Shown one piece after another: positions 15,531-22,563 of a DNA stretch of 22,563 nucleotides. The notes beneath the pieces are model-generated. The model was not told the origin of the DNA, ran no database searches, and worked only from the letters and a program-made list of their open reading frames with translations. The stretch covers positions 1 to 22,563 of the forward strand of contig JAFGSU010000420.1 in assembly GCA_016934435.1 (NCBI GenBank). Direction: 5' to 3'. Source of the stretch: Candidatus Zhuqueibacterota bacterium (GTDB lineage Bacteria; Zhuqueibacterota; Zhuqueibacteria; Residuimicrobiales; Residuimicrobiaceae). The first letter of the stretch is position 1, and the number at the start of each line of letters is the position of its first letter. Both the position numbers and the translations under genes were made by a program.

Positions 15531-15562
15531 CCTGCCGCCCTTTTATATTCAGGGACGGCAGG
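15531..15562 (-). other. Intercistronic stem-loop
   Basis: CCTGCCG-CCC pairs with GGG-A-CGGCAGG (10 bp, one bulged A) around an 11-base AT-rich loop, in the 102-bp gap between the sorting-domain protein and the PorV-family gene. No U tract follows, so it is more likely an mRNA-stabilising or processing element than a terminator. Confidence 0.5.
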
Positions 15563-15586
15563 ACCACAGGAGATTACGAATGTATC

Positions 15587-18500
15587 TCAATAAGCATCCA
15601 ATCGCTCGTTGGGCGTAAAGACAGCAATTTTTCCGACTTTATCGCCCAAACCCGGCGCTTCTACATGATAGACATAGATGCCGCTGGCCACAGGTAAACC
15701 GTAGGCGTTCTTCAAATCCCACTGCATCAGCGTAGCAGCATCATCCTTCTCCAGTTTGCGCACCATCTGACCGACGATGTCGAATATGCGAATGGTGCAG
15801 GTATTCGGCAGATAGGTGAATTGTACCCAGCGATTAAAAGGATCCATCTCGCCGCTGTGATAGCCGTAATAGGGATTGGGCACAACTTTGACTTTTTTCA
15901 AATCCTCTTTCTGCGTTACCTGCGTAACGGCCACCTCAGGGGCCTGGAAGTTATACGACACACCCGGCGTATTGGGCTTGGTGGTCTGGATGCGAAAGAT
16001 GGTGCCGGTTTCGGGCATATCGGCGTTGTACTCACCCGCCGCCACATCGCCGCCGTTCCAGTTCACCAGCACCATACGGCGCAAAATGTCGCCGCCGGCA
16101 AGGCCATAATACTCATAGGTATCCGGATTAGCCTGGATGGCGCTGACGATGGCATCGTATCCCGCCTGTCCCGGACTGGTATCCTCCGGATCGACCCAAT
16201 AAATCCAGTCCGTATACGGATCATTGCTGCCGCCGGATACCTGATGGTCGGCGGTGTCTCCATAACCGAGCGCATCCAGATCGGCCTGTTTCAGCAGGTT
16301 GAACTGTCCATTTTCGTCTATGTCGATCAGGTACGGAAACATACGATAATCATCATCCGGATTGTTAGGATCGCGAATATTCCAGAGTTCGAACGGTACT
16401 TGAATGATTTTACCTCCGGCGTCGGCGCCGGTGATGAAAGCCAGGGGTTCAAAGCCGATACCGCCTGTTTCGGTGAAACGTATCTCGAAATCGTTGGGAA
16501 TAATCAGCGGCCAGCGGGCGCCGCCCTGGGTGACACGATATTTAAAGAAATCAAAGCCGGCATTTGCGTCGTCGCCCACCTCCCCTGTATGTACGAGCCA
16601 TTTTGCCGCGCCGACCTGTTGATCGTCGGAGGGCCGGTCGCTGGCGGAGCCACGCTCGTTGTGCACCGGAAAATTCGCCGCCGGATTGCCCCAGCCCGCA
16701 GCGGCAGCATCGGGCGGATCGAGCACACCACCGGCATTGGCGGTGACGATAAATCCGAGAAAATCATTCGGCGCGCCGAATACCTTCACCAGCAAGCCAT
16801 CCACGACATTATAGGCATCGTCGCCGCGTTGATTGCCCTGATTGCGCAGCAAAGTATCGGCTGTAGTGAATAAAGAATCAGCCGAGCGCAGCAGGTGCCA
16901 GGTCTGATCTGCGGTAAAAACCACTTTGTAATAATCACCCGTCACCTGACTGGGATCGATGACCTCGACCACCACCCTGCCGTCGCTGAGTCCGTTTTTG
17001 CTGACCGATAGGGTGTCTCCGTTGGTCACCGTATAACGAACGCCCGGCGAGTACTGCGGTACCACCGTCACGATGCTCATCGAGCTCGGAAAGTCCTGCG
17101 GTATGGCGAATTTACAGTACGATCTGGCCTGGATGCCGAAATAGTAGGCTTTGCCGTTGATCAACGGATCACCGATTTGTCCGACCTGGGGATGTTTATT
17201 ATCCGTCACTATGATGTATCGGGGATCGGTATAGGGCGTCGCATCCGCTACTTTATCGACGCCGAATTTTTCATACAGCACCGGATCGCGGCCGGAGGCA
17301 TCGGAAAACTGATAGACGGTATATCCGGTAAAATCGTAGGTTCCATCGGTCACCTCAATATATTCACCGTCCACCACCAAATATTGTCCGACCAGACCAT
17401 TGGCGACGATATCCTCCACCGAATAGGGAGCCACGCCGTCGTCCATGTACTCGGAACGGTCGTTCCAGGTCAGGATTACCTCATTGGGCAGTTGCGATAC
17501 CTGCACCGCCGGCGCTTTGGGCGCCTTTGGCAGGGCAAAATTGAGGTCGTAAGCTAACTGTGCGATTTCATCCATCGCCTTGAGATAGGAAACGCTGTTA
17601 AAGTTATTGGTGCCGCGCCCAACCAGCACGCCGGCAACGATTTCCTGCACACCGGGCTCACCAAAATCGGGCTGATTGTTGCCGTTGGTGTCCTGCCATT
17701 TCTCCATGCGGTATGGGCCCGTGCTCATCATGAATCGGCGATCGGAGGTGGCGCGATCATTCCAGCCGGTGCCGGTTTCCGGATCACCTGAGAACATGAA
17801 CCGTGTTCGGGCGGCAGTCGGATCGGTGCCGACGCCGCCGTAGGTAATGGGCGAACCGTCGCGCCAAAAACCGCGCATGTAATTCCAGATGTCCTGTCCG
17901 GTCTGCGGATTGCCCTGATTGGAATCATCATTATTATAATAGATGAACGACGTCATTTTTAGCATGCGTTTATCCTGCAAAACCGTGCCGTCCGGCAGTT
18001 CCACAGTGCTGCCCGGTTCGTCGATAATCGGGCCCTGGAAAAAGTCGACCCCGCAGGCCGGCGCAGCGGCGCCGTAATTGACGTCATCGTTGTCGGCATT
18101 ATAGGCGTATCCCAATCCTCTGGTGGTATCGCAGCCGACAAAGTCATCCCAGCCGTCGCCGATATCCGGATCGGACCAGATGACAAAATAGGTTTCATCC
18201 CAATCGTACGGGCTCTTGTTGATGAGCGTCCATTTAATGAAAATCATATCGCCGATGGCATCGGCGCGATCGAACGCCCAGACCAGTTGGCGGATTTCCA
18301 ATCCTAATTTCGGCGTACTGAACAGCGTATGTTCACCGGCATCATTGAACACGCTAAAGATGGTTTGATCGCCGATGAGCAACGGCTTGCCGTCGGCATC
18401 CACCGGCGCGCCCTGATCCACCGGCCAGTTATCCCAGTCGCCGGTGCCGTCCGATTTTAACCAGTACCAGTGGTACCTGGAATCCAGCCGATTATCGCCG

Positions 18501-18859
18501 ACCGGCGGGTCCAGACCTGGTTCGAGGATCAGACCGGGCTGGAACTCGGTGGCATCGTGAATTACGCCGGCGATGCGCGGGTCTCCGTTCACCAGGGATC
18601 CCACCATCTGCCCGGCGCCGTAAATGACCATATTGGTGGTTCCGCGCGGCCACCACAGGCCGCCGTCGTTCGGCGACAGGGTGTTGTAAAACCAGGTCCC
18701 ATTGTTGCGCAACACACCATGCATACGGTTCACATTCATCCATACATCGGTATACGACTGAGTCTTTTGCAGCGACATCGGTCGACGAACATCATGCGCC
18801 GCAAAAATCAGAGACGCAACCATGAGGATGATTAATAAACTTGTCAGTGTCTTTTTCAT
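15587..18859 (-). CDS. Large secreted protein with C-terminal type IX-like sorting domain
   Basis: A 1090-residue protein with a signal peptide (1 to about 21, IFAAH). The N-terminal part (about 60-115) has a G-L-W-W-P-R-G...G-D-P-R...F-Q-P-G-L pattern that I recall from large extracellular proteins of FCB bacteria; no catalytic motif is visible. Aromatic- and Asp-rich beta sequence follows, with a fibronectin-III-like stretch about 449-600. The last 100 residues (991-1090) are a FlgD-Ig/type IX sorting-like module: VVPNPYYGY, F-T-Y-L-P...I-R-I-F-D-I-V-G, G-L-P-V-A-S-G-I-Y-V-Y, then G-K-I-A-V-F. It is probably delivered to the cell surface. A strong GGAGG lies 8 bases before the ATG; it starts 38 bp after the receptor gene. 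A ligand-binding partner role for the receptor is possible but unproven; it is not a recognisable SusD. Confidence 0.85.
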   Translation of the reverse strand: MKKTLTSLLIILMVASLIFAAHDVRRPMSLQKTQSYTDVWMNVNRMHGVLRNNGTWFYNTLSPNDGGLWWPRGTTNMVIYGAGQMVGSLVNGDPRIAGVIHDATEFQPGLILEPGLDPPVGDNRLDSRYHWYWLKSDGTGDWDNWPVDQGAPVDADGKPLLIGDQTIFSVFNDAGEHTLFSTPKLGLEIRQLVWAFDRADAIGDMIFIKWTLINKSPYDWDETYFVIWSDPDIGDGWDDFVGCDTTRGLGYAYNADNDDVNYGAAAPACGVDFFQGPIIDEPGSTVELPDGTVLQDKRMLKMTSFIYYNNDDSNQGNPQTGQDIWNYMRGFWRDGSPITYGGVGTDPTAARTRFMFSGDPETGTGWNDRATSDRRFMMSTGPYRMEKWQDTNGNNQPDFGEPGVQEIVAGVLVGRGTNNFNSVSYLKAMDEIAQLAYDLNFALPKAPKAPAVQVSQLPNEVILTWNDRSEYMDDGVAPYSVEDIVANGLVGQYLVVDGEYIEVTDGTYDFTGYTVYQFSDASGRDPVLYEKFGVDKVADATPYTDPRYIIVTDNKHPQVGQIGDPLINGKAYYFGIQARSYCKFAIPQDFPSSMSIVTVVPQYSPGVRYTVTNGDTLSVSKNGLSDGRVVVEVIDPSQVTGDYYKVVFTADQTWHLLRSADSLFTTADTLLRNQGNQRGDDAYNVVDGLLVKVFGAPNDFLGFIVTANAGGVLDPPDAAAAGWGNPAANFPVHNERGSASDRPSDDQQVGAAKWLVHTGEVGDDANAGFDFFKYRVTQGGARWPLIIPNDFEIRFTETGGIGFEPLAFITGADAGGKIIQVPFELWNIRDPNNPDDDYRMFPYLIDIDENGQFNLLKQADLDALGYGDTADHQVSGGSNDPYTDWIYWVDPEDTSPGQAGYDAIVSAIQANPDTYEYYGLAGGDILRRMVLVNWNGGDVAAGEYNADMPETGTIFRIQTTKPNTPGVSYNFQAPEVAVTQVTQKEDLKKVKVVPNPYYGYHSGEMDPFNRWVQFTYLPNTCTIRIFDIVGQMVRKLEKDDAATLMQWDLKNAYGLPVASGIYVYHVEAPGLGDKVGKIAVFTPNERLDAY

Positions 18860-18897
18860 GAAAGTACCTCCCGTTTGCTATTCAAAAATCATCCGCG

Positions 18898-21800
18898 TTA
18901 CATTTCCAATTGCACGCCGAGGCGAATTTGTCGCGGTACACCATAAAAATTGTAATCAACCTCGCGCATCTTGTAGAGCGATTTTTGCGTATCCGACAGT
19001 TCACTCCAGTATCGCTGTCCGTCGGCTGTGCGCAGATAACCGGTATCATCCGGCAGCCCCGAGGTGATCCAGACGTTTTGCACATTGGCGGTATTGAGCA
19101 AATTGATCACCCAGGCATACACCGTCAATTTGGTATTCATTAGTTCGAACATCCTGTCGATCTTGAGATCGATCTTGTACTGCCACGGCGTGGTCTCGCT
19201 GTTGACCGCGGTCGCCGGTACGGTCGACAAATTATCGTTGTCGTAACGACCGGAGAACGGGAACTTGCCGCTCAAATCCATGCGCGTGTAGGGATTGCCC
19301 GAATTGAACGAAAGGACCATGTTGATACCGCTATTTCGCAATACTTTCGGGCCATTATTCCTGCCGAACCGATAATCCAGATTCAGACTGCCGGTGTGGC
19401 GCTGTTCAAAGTCCAGCGGCTGGACGAATTTGGGATAATTGCCGTTGGCGCCGTTCAACCAGGCGATATCATAATTGGAATTGGAAGCTGAACCCGTGCC
19501 TCTGGCGAATTGCAGTTCATAATTCAGGTTGACGCTGAGATTTTTATAGCGTCGCAAATTAAAGATCAAATCCAGACCCTTGATGGTGCCAAAATCACCG
19601 TTCTCGCGAAAAGCGATGTCGCGAATATCGGTGTTGTAAGTGACCAGTTGAATCAAATCCTCGGTCTCTTTATAAAAAGCCGTCAGCTGCACCGAGGCAT
19701 AGTCGCTGAGCGTCTGTTTGAAGCCCATTTCATAGGACGTGGTTTTCGGCGGCCTGATATTGGGATTGTTGAACCAGGTGAAATAGCCGATGGTGATATA
19801 ATTATCCAGATAGAACGGGCTCATGTACAGGTCGATCAGCTGCGGCGATTGGTAGAACTTGCCGTACTGTGCGTGAAAGACCGTACGATCGGTGATCGGG
19901 TACCCGATGCCGAACCGCGGGCTGATGTAGGAATAGGCATCCGATTTGACGATGTCGTTGGAATCGAAAATACGATCGCCGCCGAACATACCGGTGCCTT
20001 CCACCACGGAGCCGTCGCTATTGAATTCGGCGCCGATCTGGCGGAACATCCAGGCGTTGGGATTGATATAGTCCCAGCGCAAACCGAGGTTGAGGATCAG
20101 GTCTTCGAACTCGATTTTGTCCTGCACATAGGCGTTCATGAAAATCGGATGATAGGGTTCCTGTTTCTCAAAGCCGCTTATGGGCAGGCCGTTCTCGGCG
20201 CGCACCACGTCTTCGAGGTAGTTGCCGTCGTCCACTTCATTGCCCATCACATCATAGCCGTAAAAACGAACGTCGGCGCCGCGGTAGCGCTCCAGATCGG
20301 TGGCAAAATCGGGATCCGACAACTTGCTCGGCGTGGCGATCTGGAAATATCGCACCGTGTGATACTTGTATTCCACACCGGCCTTGATGGTCTGGTACTT
20401 GCCCCACTGATGGGTGAGATCCAAATCAACCGACCAGTGCGAGGTGCGTTGCTTGCTATAGGCATCGTACTGGCAGCCCGGCTGGAAGAAATCGGGATCC
20501 AGGCGACCGGTATAGGCCTGGCCGTAGTATTCCTCCGTATCCGGCCATGGATTGTAATGCGGATCGCCGTACTTTAGAAAATCGCGTTTAAAGGTTGGAT
20601 CATAGCATTCCCGCCGGGTATCCAGCATGTTGAATTTCAAATCATAGAACAGTTTCGGCGATACCAGGTGGGTGAACGTGGCATTGAATGAACTGGTATG
20701 GGTTTCGAACTGCGCCCGGTGACCGGTGTTGAAAAAATAAACCGGCTGGATAGCGGACGCGGTGCCGAACCAATCCGTGCTGTATTTGCGATCGGTCTGA
20801 ATATAGCTGCTCTTCAGTTCCATGTTGTTGGTTATCTGCAGATGCACCTTGCCGGTGTACGACCACTGCGAGTCCCAGTTCTCCGGCAGGCGGGCGTTGA
20901 ATTGATAATCGTGCTGCACTGTATCTACCGTTGTCAATTCGCCCGCTTCATCAAAACCGAGAATGGGCTGATAATAGGTGTAGGTTGTCAGCTTGTCGGC
21001 GTTCTCAGCCCAGCCCCATGACGGCGTCCAATCCGCCGTATAGTTACGCGTGGCGCTGAGGAAAAACGTGTGCCGCTTTTTCGGAATGATGGGGCCGCTC
21101 AAGGATGCGGTGTACTCGTTAAAACCGTAGGAATAGGCGCCCAGCGTTTTTTTATCGGCGCTCAGGAATCCGTCGGTCACGGCTTCAACGGAAAAATGGT
21201 ATTTGTCGCGCCCGGCCCGCGTGGTGATGGCCAGGATGCCCGACATGGCTTCGCCGTATTCGGCGTTAAAGCCGCCGGTCTGCACGCTGATCTCTTCGAT
21301 GGCGCGGTTGGGGATGTAGAGCCGCATGGCGGCGTTGTACGGATCGGTGACCAGTACGCCGTCCACATAGGTTGCGGTTTCCCCACCGCGGCCGCCGCGG
21401 ATGTTCATCACATTGCTGTTGTCCTGCTTTACCACACCGGCGGTCATGCCGGCTAACTCCTGCACGCCGCGCACCGGCATGTTTTTGATCTCTTCCACGG
21501 TGCGGATGACGTTGGTATTGGTCTCGTCCTTGCGGATCAGTGGCCGATCGGCGACGACGATGATCTCCTCGCCGATGTCCAGCGTCTCCTGACGTAACTG
21601 TAAAGAGACCTCGGTGGTGAGGTCGATGTTCACATACACATTCTGTTGCAGTACCGTTTGATACCCAACACAGCTAATGCGCAGGGAATGCCCACCCACC
21701 GGTACGTTCAGGATTGAATAATGACCATCGACGTCGGTCACCGCCCCGAGCGTGGTACCCACGATCACCACATTTACCCCCGGCAATGCTTCGCCGGTAC

Positions 21801-21912
21801 CTTCTGCGGTGACGGTGCCGGCGATTTTACCCGTCGTGCCGGCAAACACCCAGATGGGAATTAATCCTAACACGACCATTGCGACAAGAATAGTGAAAAG
21901 CCTATTCTTCAT
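18898..21912 (-). CDS. TonB-dependent outer-membrane receptor with carboxypeptidase-like N-terminal domain
   Basis: A 1004-residue protein. Signal peptide 1 to about 24. Residues 28-107 form a CarboxypepD-regulatory-like beta-sandwich (G-K-I-A-G-T-V...G-A-L-P-G-V-N-V, then TDVDGHYSI). A possible TonB box lies around EEIIVVAD (115-122). The plug domain (about 130-240) has the typical N-M-P-V-R-G-V-Q-E-L start, M-N-I-R-G-G-R-G, Y-V-D-G-V, and I-S-V-Q-T-G-G-F-N-A-E-Y-G. The remainder is a large 22-strand-type barrel rich in aromatic residues. The C-terminus is LEM rather than a final aromatic, which is slightly unusual. It imports a ligand across the outer membrane using TonB energy. AGGAGG lies about 5 bases before the ATG. 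First gene of a three-gene operon; no susD follows, so it is not a standard SusCD pair. Confidence 0.95.
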   Translation of the reverse strand: MKNRLFTILVAMVVLGLIPIWVFAGTTGKIAGTVTAEGTGEALPGVNVVIVGTTLGAVTDVDGHYSILNVPVGGHSLRISCVGYQTVLQQNVYVNIDLTTEVSLQLRQETLDIGEEIIVVADRPLIRKDETNTNVIRTVEEIKNMPVRGVQELAGMTAGVVKQDNSNVMNIRGGRGGETATYVDGVLVTDPYNAAMRLYIPNRAIEEISVQTGGFNAEYGEAMSGILAITTRAGRDKYHFSVEAVTDGFLSADKKTLGAYSYGFNEYTASLSGPIIPKKRHTFFLSATRNYTADWTPSWGWAENADKLTTYTYYQPILGFDEAGELTTVDTVQHDYQFNARLPENWDSQWSYTGKVHLQITNNMELKSSYIQTDRKYSTDWFGTASAIQPVYFFNTGHRAQFETHTSSFNATFTHLVSPKLFYDLKFNMLDTRRECYDPTFKRDFLKYGDPHYNPWPDTEEYYGQAYTGRLDPDFFQPGCQYDAYSKQRTSHWSVDLDLTHQWGKYQTIKAGVEYKYHTVRYFQIATPSKLSDPDFATDLERYRGADVRFYGYDVMGNEVDDGNYLEDVVRAENGLPISGFEKQEPYHPIFMNAYVQDKIEFEDLILNLGLRWDYINPNAWMFRQIGAEFNSDGSVVEGTGMFGGDRIFDSNDIVKSDAYSYISPRFGIGYPITDRTVFHAQYGKFYQSPQLIDLYMSPFYLDNYITIGYFTWFNNPNIRPPKTTSYEMGFKQTLSDYASVQLTAFYKETEDLIQLVTYNTDIRDIAFRENGDFGTIKGLDLIFNLRRYKNLSVNLNYELQFARGTGSASNSNYDIAWLNGANGNYPKFVQPLDFEQRHTGSLNLDYRFGRNNGPKVLRNSGINMVLSFNSGNPYTRMDLSGKFPFSGRYDNDNLSTVPATAVNSETTPWQYKIDLKIDRMFELMNTKLTVYAWVINLLNTANVQNVWITSGLPDDTGYLRTADGQRYWSELSDTQKSLYKMREVDYNFYGVPRQIRLGVQLEM

Positions 21913-22392
21913 AACACCTCCTCTGATTAGTCCTTTGGTTAGTATTTGTATCTTCTGGCATTAAAACCGGTTGTTCTGTTGATTGTATTCTGCTTGAATT
22001 TTATCGGGCTAACGCACCGTCCATCCTGTTAACACTTCCATCCGGCAACGCCGAATCCGGGTGCTGCCGTCCATGGAGGCCCGACCTGCGGATTACCAAA
22101 ATTCTTGCCATTGGCTGCCTGAATTTTTCACGCAATCAGGGCAGAACAGAGGTAATCGCCTTTATGGAAAGATACGTGAAATCAGAGGGCTTTACAACCG
22201 CACAACAATGTGGAAAAGGGAAAAAATATTTTGAAGGAAACGGGTGAGCCCTGCATAGGAATGCAGGGAGGGGTGGGGAAAAATCTATTGAAGCAGGTTT
22301 AACCTGAGCAGGAAGAAATATTGAGGGATTGATCTAAGTGATACTTGAAAAATGGAGCTATAGATACGCCGGACCGGGTGTAGTTTACGATC
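21913..22392. other. Upstream region of the receptor operon; no gene seen
   Basis: No credible coding frame. It should contain the operon's promoter, but no clear -35/-10 pair or FCB-type TTTG/TAnnTTTG pair was found. A small hairpin CGGC-AAC-GCCG lies at 22043-22053. No known riboswitch consensus was recognised. Confidence 0.4.
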
Positions 22393-22398
22393 AAAAGA

Positions 22399-22469
22399 AT
22401 GTCATTGCGAACGGAGGAACAGGGCTTGAAAAAGGGCAGCAGCCGCTGTGGAGTGAAGCAATCTCCGCC
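22399..22469 (+). repeat. Dispersed repeat, family A copy (plus orientation)
   Basis: Begins TGTCATTGCGAACGGAGG and ends GAAGCAATCTCCGCC, the conserved ends of family A. Its first half is the left copy of the 41-bp exact repeat that recurs at 22515-22555. A 7-bp hairpin CCGGCAG/CTGCCGG (22491-22508) follows. Confidence 0.8.
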
Positions 22470-22514
22470 ATGTCATTAGAAATCGATCGTCCGGCAGATC
22501 CCTGCCGGATGGAG

Positions 22515-22555
22515 AAAAGAATGTCATTGCGAACGGAGGAACAGGGCTTGAAAAA
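22515..22555 (+). repeat. Second exact copy of a 41-bp unit of family A
   Basis: Identical over 41 bases to 22393-22433, offset by 122 bp. The repeat probably continues past the right edge of the window. Confidence 0.85.
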
Positions 22556-22563
22556 AAGCAGCA

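Noticed and set aside
15587..18859. SusD-like partner of the receptor
   Set aside because: There is no lipobox and no TPR-type helical content; the protein is beta-rich with a sorting-type C-terminus.
19510..20577. 355-codon plus-strand frame inside the receptor gene (and the similar 350-codon frame at 15821-16873)
   Set aside because: Both are antisense shadows of clear minus-strand coding regions caused by codon bias; their translations show no domains.

Overview
The window reads as a chromosomal segment of an uncultured Gram-negative bacterium of the Fibrobacteres-Chlorobi-Bacteroidetes (FCB) type, perhaps Calditrichota/KSB1-like. This is inferred from the combination of a TonB-dependent receptor with a carboxypeptidase-like N-terminal domain, a PorV/PorQ-family barrel, a secreted protein with a type IX-like C-terminal sorting domain, and a ribosomal protein S16 with a long tail. 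No rRNA or tRNA was seen. Apart from one gene, every coding region lies on the minus strand.

Left part (1-3479): a lipoprotein metallophosphoesterase cut by the window edge; a divergent small plus-strand protein joining a four-cysteine zinc ribbon to a UvrD/PcrA-C-terminus-like Tudor module; a strong bidirectional terminator; and an AMP-forming long-chain acyl-CoA synthetase. A repeat-filled gap (3480-3863) follows.

Core translation operon (3864-7638, minus): ffh - rpsP - rimM - trmD - rplS with 20-45 bp gaps. This is the classic SRP/ribosome-maturation cluster. rpsP (TTG) and trmD (GTG) use non-ATG starts, and no khpA (KH-domain) gene lies between rpsP and rimM.

Accessory region (7980-21912, minus): a secreted M64-family metallopeptidase with a well-formed promoter; a two-gene operon of secreted GH29 alpha-L-fucosidases; about 1.1 kb of non-coding repeats; then a three-gene outer-membrane/secretion operon (TonB-dependent receptor, 1090-residue secreted protein with C-terminal sorting domain, PorV/PorQ barrel) closed by a terminator. 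Together these suggest degradation of fucosylated glycoprotein or polysaccharide outside the cell or in the periplasm, with import across the outer membrane; the substrate link between the operons is inference.

The boundaries between transcription units in the accessory region are filled with small dispersed repeats. One family (TGTCATTGCGA...GAAGCAATCTCCGCC) occurs at three loci, including a 251-bp inverted-repeat, MITE-like element at 9533-9783 and a 41-bp exact direct repeat at the right edge. A second cluster (13587-14319) holds several other repeat families. No CRISPR array, phage or complete insertion sequence was found. The most noteworthy items are the zinc-ribbon/Tudor protein, the receptor/sorting-domain/PorV cassette, and the repeat families.
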